A DNA stretch of 64,000 nucleotides, taken from NCBI GenBank assembly GCA_032358165.1, contig JAALGY010000017.1, positions 434,001 to 498,000 of the forward strand. The letters are read 5' to 3'. The notes beneath the pieces are model-generated. The model was not told where the DNA came from, did not search any database, and was given only the letters and a program-made list of their open reading frames with translations. The translations under genes were made by a program, and so were the position numbers. This DNA is from Diplosphaera chodatii (taxonomy: Eukaryota; Chlorophyta; Trebouxiophyceae; Prasiolales; Stichococcaceae). Positions 33,684 through 45,200 of this stretch are shown one piece after another (position 1 is the first letter of the stretch; every line of letters begins with the position of its first letter).

Positions 33684-36600
33684 TTAGGTCCCAGTCAGCC
33701 CTGACGATCCTCCTGAGCTGGTTGCAGGTGCCGGCTCCTGATCTGATGCACCCGTGCCCGATGCCGGCGGCACAGCTTTCGCCGCAGGTCGATCTGCAGG
33801 CGCCTTGGCTGATGTCGTTGATGCGCCCGCCAGCATGCCCGACTGTGCTGCCCTTGCTACCACTGCTGCCGCCGCCAGCACCACGCCGCCCCCCGACATA
33901 TCCCTGGCCGCAGGCGACAACGTGCTGCCTGCCCACATAACGTGTGCAGCCGCGCCAGACGCCGAGGCTGCCAGCGGCGGCGGGTCTGCTGCCATCGGGG
34001 AGGCCATGTTGCTGGATGCGCCCACCGCTCGTGCGGCTGCATCAGACGCCGAGGCTGCTGGCAAGGGCGGCGCCGCCGCTGTTGCAGGAGAGGCCATGTT
34101 GCTGGACACATTTGGCCTGGTGCCGCCGGCAGCTGCATCAGACACTGAAGTTGCTGCCGGGGAGTTGGCGCCGCTGGCCTCCCCTGCAGCGCGCGCTTGC
34201 CGCCGTAGATGCAGCTGCCGGATCTGCTGCTCCTCGCACTCGTCCAGCTGCAGGCGCCAGAACATCGGATGATAGTGCATAGAGTCCAACCAAGGCAAGC
34301 TGATGTGACAACAGTGACAGCAATCGCAAGGCTACAATATCACCGAGCTACCGCGGGCGGACTGGCGGTGCAGCCTGCAGTAGCATCGACTAGTCGCTGC
34401 CTTGCAACCGTGTGGCATCCCAACGCATGCACATGCAGTACCGATAGCCTGTGCTCTTACAAAAGTAGCAGGAGTAGCACTGGCGTTGTCATGAATGCGA
34501 CTGCCTCATGCCCAATGGTCTGCGTGGAACGCAGCAACATGATCCGAGCAGCAACATGCACATGGGATTGCAGCAGGAAGCGGCACCTCCTTCTGCAGTG
34601 CCGCCCCGTGCGTCACCGCCGCCGCAAGCTCCGCCTGCAGAGCCGCCGCCCGCGCCTGTCCAGTCTGCGCATGCAGAGCGCCACGGTTTCGACCAGGTGC
34701 ACTGATCACAGTCCAGGTTGCAGCTCCATCAGCCATGAGCTCTCCCAATAATATAGTAATCTCACAGGTGTAGTCATGAACCTGAAGCATCTGTCACATG
34801 CAATGTGGCCAACGTACACAGCTTGACGTCATGCGCACCTCTGCAGCAGGGGCAGCAGCGGCGGCCGTGCCCTGCGCCGCTGCCACAATGCTCGCTCCGG
34901 CCGCCGCTTCCAGCTGCCGTCGAACAACCTCCTGCTGCCGCTTGGCCGCTTCCAGCTGCGCCTGGGCGGCGTCGGCACGGGCACTTTGGGCTGCCGCCTC
35001 AGCGCAGAGCTCTGTGATCCGCGCAGCGTTGTCACGACACCTGCACAGCATGATTGCAGACTGCTGAGGTTTCTGTCCTGACTGACGCCAGCTCAGAAAA
35101 CGACTCATCAAGTGCTGCAGTGGTGAGCTAGGCGTGACCTGAGGCTCGAGGGCTATGCAAGTTCTCGGCCGCACAGCAGCAACAGAAATGGGATCCCAGT
35201 GGCATCCTGCAAGAGGGCTTCAGCACTGGCTGCAGAAATTGGACCCATAAACCCTGAAACTCACTGGCCGCCCTGGACATCCATCGTCGCCCGGCACTGC
35301 GCCAGCATGCCCTCCAGCGCCTTCGCATACTTCGCCTTGCACTCCAGCTGCATGTTGGGGAGGTGCCAACACTATAAGAAAAGGGGTCCAAAGCTCTCAA
35401 GCATAGACTTCAAAGTAACACAGAAACGCAGGTTTGTGCAAGGGAAATTGGATGACAGTTTGGTGGACGGAGACACTAGAGGACTGGATGAGCATTTGCA
35501 ACAGGTGGGACCAAAGCAAGCGGCCGCGCACTGAGTGCTGATACACCCTGCAAACCCCTGCAACTTGCAGTGCAGGCCCTGGCGGCATTTGCGCCTGAGG
35601 CCCACCTGCTCCAGGGCATCCGCCTTGGCGTATTCGGCCGCCTCCAGGCGTGCGGCGAGAGCGTTCGGCAGCACGGCAGCCGCCGCCGCAGGGGACCTGG
35701 CCCGCTGCTCCGACTGCGCTGCCGCCGCCAGCCGCTGCAGGCCGGTCTGCTGCCGCGGCGACTGCTGCTGCTGCTGCTGGTTGGCCCTGGCATCTGCTTC
35801 CGCCGCAAGCTTGCGGGCTGCGGCCGCAGCCACGGCTTCATCGTGCGCCTTCTGCTCAGCCGCCGCCACCGTTGCCCGTGCCTAACCACATTGGACTGGC
35901 AGAGTCAGCAACCACCAGATATGTATGGGAGCATAGATTGCATGCCTGGGCAGGCAGCTCAAACGGTCCGCAGCCAGGACACAAGTGGGCAGCTCGCAAG
36001 CCACAAGCAGGCTGCAGAAGGCAGGCGCAAAGATATCACGGGCAAAGCTTGGCGGCTGCGCACCTCGCGCTGCGCGGCGGAAGCGGCCGCTTCTGCTGCT
36101 TCCAGCTTCCGCTGAGCGGCGTCCGCCGCCGCCTCCGCCTCGAAGCGGGCCGCCTCGGATTGCAGCTTTGCCTGCCGCGCCGCCTCCTGCGCCGCACAGG
36201 CACACCCACTGATCATGCCATTGCAATCACATCATGGCCTGATGGACCGTTCTATGTGCTCCAATTGCGACGTGATGGCTACCTTTCCTGCTGAATCGGC
36301 AGCCTGCACGGCTGCTGACAGTGCAGTGGAGACACCTCATGTCATCAGAGTGCAACCTCACAGCATCGTGCAGTGGCGACCAGACCGGCACCATGCTACT
36401 ACACTCAACTGGCAGCTTGGGACTGCCAAGCATGGCATACAACATGCCAGCAGGGTCATCAAACTGCAGGCCATATGAGATCTGTTGACTGCAGGGCACA
36501 GCGTGGGACTGTGGCTGTGTCGCAAATCCTAAATCGCCTCACCAGCTGCGGCACACTGTGCATTGTGGCTGTTTTGTAAACCCTAAATCGCCTCACCAGC

Positions 36601-39600
36601 CGCAGCACACTGTGCATTGTGGCTGTTTTGTAAACCCTGAGTCGCCTCACCAGCTGCGACCGAAGGGCGGCCGCCTCCGAGGCGCTGTCCCGCGCCGCCG
36701 CGGCCTCATGCTCGGCGGCCGCCAGCGCGCCGGACTGCGACGCTTCCGCGGCCGCCAGCCGCTCCCTGAGGCCCGCCGCCTCGCCCCGGAGCCGGCCCGC
36801 GGCGGCGCTGGACGCCCTGCCGGCCGCCGCGGCCTGCACCGCACCAGAGTGTCAGAATGCTCACGCCTCCGCTGCGGAGAGAGCCTGCTGCGGGGCGAGT
36901 GGCCTTGCTGCCATCGTTGCCGCTGCAGCGCGGCAGCCGCCGTGCCGCTGCCAGCCTGGCCAGTGACACACAGGTCAGCTAGGTGTACCGCTCGTGCTTG
37001 TGGGGACCTGTTTCGCACCTCGTCCCGTTGCCGTGCCAGCTCAGCGGCCCGCGCCTCGCCCTGCGACCTGGCCTCCGCGACCGCCCTCGCGACCGCGGCC
37101 GCCTGCCGCGCATCAGCCGCAGCCCCCCAGCGCTGCTTGACAGTGGCCACGGTCCGGGCGGCTCCGGCCTGCCACCGTTCTACCGCCGCAGCGACTGCAG
37201 CAGCCTGCCGCTCGTCGGCTGTGGCCTGCCACTCCTGCTTCGCCGCCGCCAGTGCCGCCGCTTGTGCAGCGGCGTGCCGCTCATCAGCTGCAATCTGCCA
37301 CTCCTGCTTCGCCGCCGCCACTGCCGCAGCTTCCGCAGCGGCCTGCCGCTCGTCGGCTGCAGCCTGCCACTCCTGCTTTGCGGCTGCTAGCGCCGTAGCA
37401 ACTGCAGCAGCCTGCCGCTCATCAGCTGCAGCCTGCCACTTGCGCTTCGCCGATGCCACAGCTTTTGCAGATACAGGAGCCTGCTGCGCATCGGCAGCCG
37501 CCTGCCACTCATGCTGCGCCTTCGCCACCGCCGCGGCAACCGCAAAGGCGCGGCGCTCATCAGTCGCCGCCTCCCACTGCCATCTGGCAGAAGCCACCGC
37601 CTCAGCAGCCGCAGCAGCCTGCTGTTTCTGTGATGTGGCCTGCCACTCCTGCTTCGCAGCTGTGACCGCCTCAGCAGCCGCAGCAGCCTGCTGTTTCTGT
37701 GATGTGGCCTGCCACTCCTGCTTCGCAGCTGTGACCGCCTCAGCAGCCGCAGCAGCCTGCTGTTTCTGTGATGTGGCCTGCCACTCCTGCTTCGCAGCTG
37801 TGACCGCCTCAGCAGCCGCAGCAGCCTGCTGTTTTTGTGATGAGGCCTCCCACTCCTGCTTCGCCACTGCCACAGCTGCAGCAACTGCCCCACTCTGTCG
37901 CTCATCAGCAGCAGCTTGCCACTCCTGCTTCGCCGCCGCCACCGCCGCAGCAGCTGCATCAGCCTGCGCCGCAGCGGCTGCAGGCTTCCACTCTGCCTTC
38001 GCCCAAGCCAGCGCCTCGGCCTTTGCTGCCACGACTGCAGCGCTCTGTCGCTCATGTGCTGCGGCATTGCACGCGGCCTTGGCAGTCGCCACTGCTGCAA
38101 TGACTGCAGCAGCCTGGCGCTGTTCAGCCGCTGCGTTGCACTTCCGCTCGGTGGCCGCCACTGCTGCTTCCTGCTGCCGCTTGGCTGCTTCCAGCTGCAT
38201 GGTGGCGTCTGCAGTGGCGGCCGCGACGGCGGCCATCTGCCGCTCCTGGGCAGCAGCGGCTGTCTGTTCTGCTTCAGCCACGGCGGCGGCAGTGGCGGCG
38301 CCCTGCTGCCGCTGCAGCTCGACAACAGCCCGCCGCTGCTGCAGGGCCTGCGCCTCGGCTGCTTCCTGCTTGCCTGCCGCTGCTGCTGCAGCGTCGCGCG
38401 CCGTGTCGCGCTGCGCCTCTGCCTCAGCTTGCGCTGCCTGTGCTGCATCCCGCTGCCGCTCCGCTTCCGCCGCGATGTCGCTGCACTCGGCGGTGGCCGC
38501 TAAGCCCTGCTCCCGCACGGCGGCCGCCTCCCGCTCCAGGGCATCCGCCCGCCGCACCGCCGCCGCCTGCGCCGCCTCTGCACTGCGCTGCCGCTGCCAG
38601 GCCCTGTCCGCTTCCGCGGCCGCGTTCCGCGCCCGCTGCACAGCGCTGACAGAGGCGGTCTGCGCCTCCGCCGCCGCCTTCGTCTGCTTCCGGGCGTCCG
38701 CCTCTGCCGCTTCCCGCTTCCCGGCCGCCTCCGCCAGCGCCGCCCTGAGCCCGTCGGCGGCGAGCAGGCGCTTCCGGGCGTCCGCCTCGGCCGCCTCCTG
38801 CTTCCCGGTCGCCTCCGCGAGCTGCGCTCTGAGCTTGTCACCCAGTGTGCGCTGTGTGGAAGCCTCGGCCTCGGCTGCCTTCTGCTTGCGGGCGGCCTCG
38901 GCGAGCGCCACCCCCAGTCGGGGCGCCGCCTGCCGCTGCTGCTCCTCCCGTGCCGCCAGCGCCTCGACAGCTTCCTGCAGTTTGCACTCATGCGTCTTGA
39001 CATGCAAATTCTGCTGTGCAAGGAGCACTAGGTGTATGTCATGCACGTGGGCCAGCTGTATGACTTCAAGCAGGTTCACAAGGAAATCTGTAGCCGCATC
39101 CACCTGCTGTCGTCAACAGCGAGCTCGTCGCTCAGCTGCTGCTGACAGTCATTGTGCACGGCTACAGTCTGTTCATTGACATGCACAGCCCCCACTGGAC
39201 TGCTGGTGCCAAGTGCAGTGTGACACAACACCATTCGGGCGGCCTCGGCTTTGTCTCGCTCCGAGCGCGCCGCCGAGACCGCCGCCACCTGCGCCTCCGC
39301 CTGCCGCCGCGCATCCGCGGCCCCCGCTTCCAGCTGCCGCCTGGTCTCCGCAGCGGCTGCCTGCGCGCCAGCAAGCGCGGCGGCCTGCGCCGCCGCCGCC
39401 GCCGCCGCCTGCTGCTGGGCTGCGGCGTGCGCCGCCTGCAGCCGCTGCCGCTCGGCAGAGTCCTGTGCCGCGTCCACTTCCAGGCGCTGCCTGACGTCTG
39501 CGGCGGCCGCAACTGCGGTCGCATGCTCCGCTTCAACCGCTTCCAGCTGCTGCTGGGCTTTCTCAGCGTCCGCCTGCGCCGCCGACAGCGCAGCGCTGTG

Positions 39601-42120
39601 CTCCATGGAAGCGGCCTGCAGCTGCTGCTCGGCCTCGGTCCTGGCCGCCTGCGCCGCTGTCAGCACAGCAGCATGCTCTGCAGCAGCTGCTTCCAGCTGC
39701 CGCTGAGCTTCCGTGGCAGCCGTCTGCGACTCCGCAAGCGCAGCAGTCTGCTCTGCAGCATCTGCTTCCCTCTGCCGCTGGGCTTCCGTGGCGGCTGCCT
39801 GTGCTTCTGCAAGCGCAGATGCATGCTCCGCAGCAGCCGCTTCCAGCTGCTGCTCGGCTTTTGTCCTGCCTGTCTGTGTCGCTGCTAACGCAGACGCATG
39901 CTCCGCTGCTTGTGCCTCCCGCTGCTGCTGGGCTTCTGAAGCGGCTGCCAGTGCTGAGGTGTGCTGCTCGGCACCCGCTTCCCGCTGCCGCTGTGCTTCC
40001 GCAGCATCTGCCTGAGCTGCCGCGAGTGCAGCAGCATGCTGTGTGGCAGCCGCTTCCAGCTGCTGCCTGGCCTCAGCGGCGTCTGCCTTGATGGCCTCTG
40101 CCTGCCCCATAGCCTCAGCTGCTGCAGCGGCCGCTGCCTCCCGCTGCCGAGTTGCCTGGCGTGCATGGCACACAACGTCCCGCACGCATGACGTCAGCAG
40201 GCGCATAAGCTCAATTAGAGGGACAACCATGAAATCAGGCGCCGGCGGGTCACATGGCTGTCCGTCTAGCGCCAAACCATAGCTGGGCCAAAGCCCTTCA
40301 GCCGTGCTCAACCCCCTTACTGCAAAGCGTTATCACGTCATCACTGCAGCCTGGCCGTGCCACCAGCTGGAAGGGCGTCGACGCCGTACCTCGCTGCAGG
40401 CGGCCCGCGCAGCAGCTGCCTCTGCGCGCGACCGCACCATCGCCGCCCGCGACGTCGCCGCCTCGGCCAGGGCCGCCTCAAGCTCGGCGGCCACCTCAGC
40501 GGCGCGCGCCGCGGCCTCAGCATCGTACTGCATGAATATGAACACTGGGGGGCTTCATGGTTGTCAGCTGGTGTATGGCAGGTGTGTGCCCGAGTCAAGA
40601 CATTGGGGTGCGCAGCCTCGGCACAGCGGCTGCGGCCAGAGCCACACTGAGAACAGGCTGCCTCTGCCGGAGTGTAGAGCGGCCACCTGCGCCGCAGCGT
40701 TGGGGTCCCGCGGGCGGGCCTCAGCTTCGTGCAGCCGCCGCTGCAGCTCCTGCTGCGCGATTGCTGCTTCCTGCTGCCGCTGCTCCGCCTGCTGCCGCGC
40801 AGCCGCGAGCTCTGCCCGCAGCGCCTCCTCTGCTTCCTGCTGCCGTGCCGCCAGCTCAGCGAGCGCTGCGTCATGCGCCGCCACAGCATCGCTGCCGGCG
40901 GCCGCGGGCTGGCCGCGCTGAGCGTGAGCCTGACCGCCGCGCGCTGCGCTGACCTGCCGCTGCAGGGCCTCCAGGGCCGCGCGGGCCTCATCACGCTGCC
41001 GCAGCGCTTCCTGCTTCCCGGCGAGCCGCTCCGCCGACTGAAGGCACAACGTCACAAAAGGTGTGAACTTTCACTGACTGCTTACTGCTGTCTGTGCAAC
41101 CCTTGACGGCAGTCTGATCTGGCCACTTAAGTATGGTGCCAACCTCACTGCATTTGGTGGCACAGACTGCGTTCTGCAAGCTGGACATGTGGGGACCCAC
41201 CTCTGCGGCACGGCGCTGCATCTTGCGCTGCAGCAGCGCGGACCAGCCGCGCTCCCACGCCACCTTGCGCTCGTACCTCGCCTGCACCCCAGCTGCCCGT
41301 CCGTCAGTCACCAAACCCTTCTGTCTCCTCTTCCGTTGTTCTTTGGTGGGCTCCGTTCTTTGTGCGCTGCTTCGGACATCTGATGCCAGGAGCAGCACAC
41401 ACGATGTGTGGTTTGTGTCTCCCCGAGGCAAGGGCATGCGTCTTTGCAGCTTCGCATGTTTTGTAAACCCTAAATAGCAGGCAGCAGACCCTGCGGCGCA
41501 CCTGCAGCTGCATGAAGTCGCGGCCCATCTCGTCGTGCCGCGTCGCCGCCCCCGCCAGGAAGTCGTCGGTGTCCTCATCCTGACATGGCAGCAGTACGGC
41601 CGTGGGCATCATGAGAAGTCGGTGTAATCCCTGTGGACCACCCTGCCGGATGTGGAGCGTCTGCTGGCACCCAGGCAGCCTTGCTGCCGCACAACCAGCC
41701 CGCTCACCAGCAACGAGGGCAACCTGCATGATTGGTTGTCACGCTGTACCCAGCGAACGTCACTCCTCTGCAACTGCCTCCTATAGAGAGGGCTTGTGGC
41801 TAGGGTTTTCGCACGCACCAGCCTTTGGCGAATGTCACCGGCGCGGTCGGCATCCACCCGCATTCAGCGTTTGGGGTGGCATTAAGGATTTAAAGCCTCA
41901 CCAGCTCCTGGCGGATGGCGCCGACGTGGTCGGGGTCCACCCGCATTCAACAGTTAGGGTGGCATTTAGGGTTTAGGGGCCTCACCAGCTCCTGGCGGAT
42001 GGCGCCGACGTGGTCGGGGTCCACCCGCAGCTCGGGCCCCGGCTCCGCGGCCCGCAGCACATCCTGCGCCCGGTCGAAGGCCGCTTCCGCTGCTTCCGCT
42101 TCCTCCGCTTCCGGCACTGC
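33684..42120 (-). CDS. Large Ala/Gln/Glu-rich coiled-coil protein with 23- and 25-residue repeats
   Basis: About 1,740 residues in minus-strand exons, in transcript order: 42120-41986, 41579-41502, 41281-41201, 41037-40687, 40527-40390, 40143-39232, 38974-37019 (652 codons in one exon), 36833-36651, 36186-36064, 35881-35606, 35347-35265, 35040-34839, about 34760 to 34587, and 34247-33684 (stop TAA). Phases agree throughout; the acceptor of the 34587 exon is uncertain. Early segments are VRQ/acidic (FDRAQDVL, DEDTDDFLAGAATRHDEMG), then long helices such as QREADAAEQTAALAE. One exon carries a 23-residue tandem repeat with an invariant Trp (KQEWQA). The tail is low complexity (SNMASPATAAAPPLP twice, diverged). 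No catalytic domain is seen; a filament or scaffold role is inferred. It may be the C-terminal half of the gene at 42273-49340, because a putative 20-base exon at 42251-42232 would connect them in frame. Confidence 0.7.
36535..36650 (-). repeat. 54-bp tandem copies of an exon end, donor and telomere-like motif
   Basis: The sequence CGCCTCACCAGC starts at 36535, 36589 and 36643, a strict 54-bp period. The last copy is the genuine exon 3' end (exon low end 36651) with its GTGAGG donor; the other two lie in the downstream intron. Each unit also has TTTTGTAAACCCT followed by AAAT or GAGT. In transcript orientation this reads as a TTTAGGG-like sequence just after each donor. Confidence 0.92.
37224..38052 (-). 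repeat. 69-bp in-frame tandem array encoding a 23-residue Trp repeat
   Basis: Units start at 37224, 37293, 37362, 37431, 37500, 37569, 37638, 37707, 37776, 37845, 37914 and 37983: twelve units with an exact 69-bp register. Units at 37638 and 37707 are identical and 37776 differs at two bases; the rest are diverged. Each encodes 23 residues of the pattern KQEWQATSQKQQAAAAAEA plus a linker, with the Trp at a fixed place. The array sits inside one 652-codon exon. Confidence 0.93.
39232..40143 (-). repeat. 25-residue coiled-coil repeat exon
   Basis: This 304-codon exon repeats the pattern AATEAQRQLEAAAAEHA followed by a variable LxxAQA linker at about 25-residue (75-bp) spacing, for at least five recognisable units, some with 24 or 28 residues. 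Twenty-five equals 7+7+11, which fits a coiled coil with one hendecad stutter per unit. DNA identity is lower than in the 69-bp array, so it is probably older. Confidence 0.75.
41813..42035 (-). repeat. 84-bp tandem copies of an exon end, donor and (TTTAGGG)n motif
   Basis: Fifty bases at 41896-41945 repeat 41980-42029 without a mismatch, 84 bp apart. The right-hand copy is the end of the exon whose last base is 41986 plus its donor; the left-hand copy is in the downstream intron. A third, diverged copy lies at about 41813-41866. Between copies is CATTTAGGGTTTAGGGG (41964-41980), two telomere-type units. Even the diverged copy still translates to a similar peptide (RVDADRAGDIRQRL versus RVDPDHVGAIRQEL). 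Confidence 0.95.
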
Positions 42121-42272
42121 CTGCAGGCCTGGCCACACGCAAGCACGCAGACATTTGTGTCTCCAGCCATTATTTGCGGGATGCATCGGAATGTACTGCA
42201 AGGCATGCCTCCGCAGGCTGGCAGCACCCACACGGTGTGGCCGTGGCGCTGCTGACTGGCGACGCAATGTGT

Positions 42273-45200
42273 TCAGGCGCAGGGGCACTCTTTCCTGAAG
42301 ATGTGCTCCGTACCTGAGCTGCCCCCTGCGGGATGGCTGCGACCCTGCCGCTGCCGCTGGTGCGGCCGCACTGCCTGCGCCGGGCCCGGCTGTTGCTGCT
42401 GTGCGCCCTGCAGTGCCTCCTGCCGCAGCTCAGCGGAGGGCACAGTGTCTGATGCTGGAGGTATGAGCAGGAGCTCCAGCGCAGCTGGCGGCTGCTGCTG
42501 CTGCGGTGCTGGCGGGTGTGGCTCATCTGCTGCTGGTGACTGCCACACATCCTGCAGCGGCAGCTGCTGCTGCTGCTGCTGCTCTGGCTGGACTGAGACT
42601 GGTACATCGATGCCTGCCATGGACGTCGCGTCTGCGCCATCACCGGCTGCGTCAGCAGCTGAGACGTCCACGAGCCTGGCCCCTGGCGTGGCATCTGCCC
42701 CAGGCGCATCTGCAGCTGCTCTGGTGACACCCAGCGCAGGCGTCGCCTTGTCGGCTGGAACCACCAAGGACGGCGGCTGCTGGTGTGGCGGCATTGCCTC
42801 GTCTGCAGCTCCTGCAGATCTGGGAGCGGAAGCGGGGGCTGCAGATGGAGCAGGACGCTCGCTGTCTGCGCATTGAAAGGTTGGGAGGTTGGAAGTGCAA
42901 CGCCCTTTCTTGAGCTACAGGATATTGTTGCAGAGCCATGCAATGCCTGGTACGATTGTGAGCTGTCCAAGCAGACCACGAAACATTGCATTGCAGCTGT
43001 GTGCAGGTGATGAGACGCAATTGCATGTGGGCCACCTGAGGCCGAGTGCGCAGCCGCCTCAGAGTCGGTGTCGGCAGCAGCTGCGGCGGCAGCGTGTGCG
43101 GGGACAGCCAAATCGGGCGAAGTGGCTGCACGCCTGGGGTGAGGGCCTGAGCCTGTGGCCGCCGCCTTGCGGGGCTGCACCTGCGAGCGGTGGATGTCAC
43201 ATTGTGAGCAGTTCATCCTGAAGACATGGGAACAGTGGAACCTGGGAGCTGGTGGTCATCCATCATTGCTTCTAGCCATGGAACAGCCAGATGTGTAGAG
43301 CTTGACGCTTGACGCTTGACGCAGCCTACTGAAGCCCACTGTGAGCCGGCAGCAGAGACACGGTAGCACCCAGCATGGCAGGGACCCTGATGTACAGTGC
43401 ATCCTGACATCCATCCGCTGCCGCGTGATGAACTTTTGCCGGATGCGCAGGCTGCAACAGGATGCATCAGCAGACCCGCACCCCATCGGGGGATGCCGCA
43501 TCGCGCTTCCGCTTCCGCCCGCCGCTGCCCCTGCCGCCGCCTCTGCCGCTGCCCCTGCCCCTGTCGCGGCCGCCAGGCCGATGGGGAGTCGAACCTCGGG
43601 CGCCGTTTCTGCCCCTGCCCCTGCCCCTGCCCGGGCCAGAGCCACGACCCCGACCCCTGCAAAGCGACATCAGACGGTGTCACCTGCGTTGCTGTGCTGC
43701 GTAAACCACGGTGTTCTGGGCGACACAATGGCACCGCCTTTTCGCAGCCCGTCACAGCAAGCGCCGGCTGCAAGCAGGTAGAGACGTGCCATGACAGGCA
43801 CCGCATGCTCAAGTCTGGCCATGTTCTATAGTTCTGCTGGCGACAGGAACGCTTGTTGAGCGCGCCGTCTTTGGCGATGCTGTTGCACACCCGGGTCGAG
43901 CTCACCTGCCGGCGCCGGGCACGCCCCGCTGCCGTGGCGTCGCATCAGCGGAGATGCTGGATGCCTCCTCAGATGACGTGGCCTCATCAGCTGCCGCAGC
44001 ATCCCCCGAGTCTGTCGCCGCCTCCGCCCCCGCAGCGACAGCCACAGCGCCTGCTGGAGCCTCTGCCGGCCCTGTATCAGCTGCCGCTGTTCCAGTGGCT
44101 GCACTGGGAGCGACGCCATCAGACGTCTCTGGCAGGAGCGGCGGCCGCGCGAGAGCTGCATGTCCCGGCTGCCCTGTAGGGCGCTGTTTAGGCTGGCCTG
44201 TAGCGGCGGCGCTGGGCTGCGCGGCGTCGGGCGGCTCGCGGCTGGCCTGCAGGTGCCGCAGCGCGATCAGCCACCGCGGCTTCCTGCCCGGCCTGTGCAG
44301 CATAGCAGCCCTGTGGCAGCCCTGTGTGAATCTGTGCATGACAGCGACCTCCATCTAAGTGCGTACATCTTCCACGATAGGCTGTGGCTGAAGTGCTCTG
44401 CTATGCTGATTGCTTTGCAGTAAGCACGCCATGATGAGTAAGGTGATAGGCATGTTGTGTGATGGCGGCAGGCTGTGTGCAGATGCAGTGAAACCAAATG
44501 AAAACTGGCGATAGCTGAAGCGGCCTGCCTTTTCCTGCTGGCTTCGAGGATGGCCTGCGCCTCAGCCCAGCCGAGCGCCGCCACCGGCCGGCCGTCCGGC
44601 TTTGGCAGGGCCAGCTCCTTCCCGAGCTTCCTGCTGCCTTGGGCCTGGCCGCCCGCTCTCTCCCCTGCCGGCTGCTCCCCGCCTGCGCGGCTGGCGGCTG
44701 GCGCTGCAGCAGCTGCTGCCCCGTCAGCGTGCGCCACATCAGAACGTTTCTGCGGGGACGCTGGTTCGCCACCAGGAGCGCTTGCAGCTCTGTGCTGGGG
44801 CTGCTGCCTGGGCGACGCTGAAAGTGACTGTGCCGGGAATGCAAGCTCGTCGCCAGCGATGCCAGTGAGCGAGGCCTTCTTGCTGCTGCGGGGCCGGTGG
44901 GCGGAGGGCGGCCCTGTGTCTGACAGGCGGCGGCGCTGCTGCCACCCGGCTGCAGGGCTGACTGCTGCAGCACGCTGCTCGCTGATGTCAACGCCGCCAG
45001 AGTCAGAACGTTCATCCGCATCTGCCGCCGGTGCCGCCGGCTGCTGCTGGCTGCCCTGCGGCTGCTGCAGATTTTGCTGCTGCCCGGCTTCCACGGAGCC
45101 TGACATTGCACCGGTGTCCTCGTGAGATTTCGAGGCACTGCCCGATTGCATGGGCTGTGCTGCCTCCACATCCCCATCGCTGACTACAGGGCTGCCAGAG

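Noticed and set aside
33946..34130. Possible extra repeat array in the tail exon (SNMASP units)
   Set aside because: Two diverged ~28-residue copies only; real similarity but too weak to list as its own repeat.
36558..39179. Plus-strand open frame of 873 codons rich in Ser, Ala and Cys
   Set aside because: It is the exact antisense of the minus-strand coiled-coil exon; repetitive GC-rich codons (GCN/CAG) leave the opposite strand free of stops. No start context, splice structure or recognisable family.
41964..41980. TTTAGGG dimer read as a telomere or chromosome end
   Set aside because: Only about two units, flanked on both sides by coding exons in phase; it is an interstitial motif.
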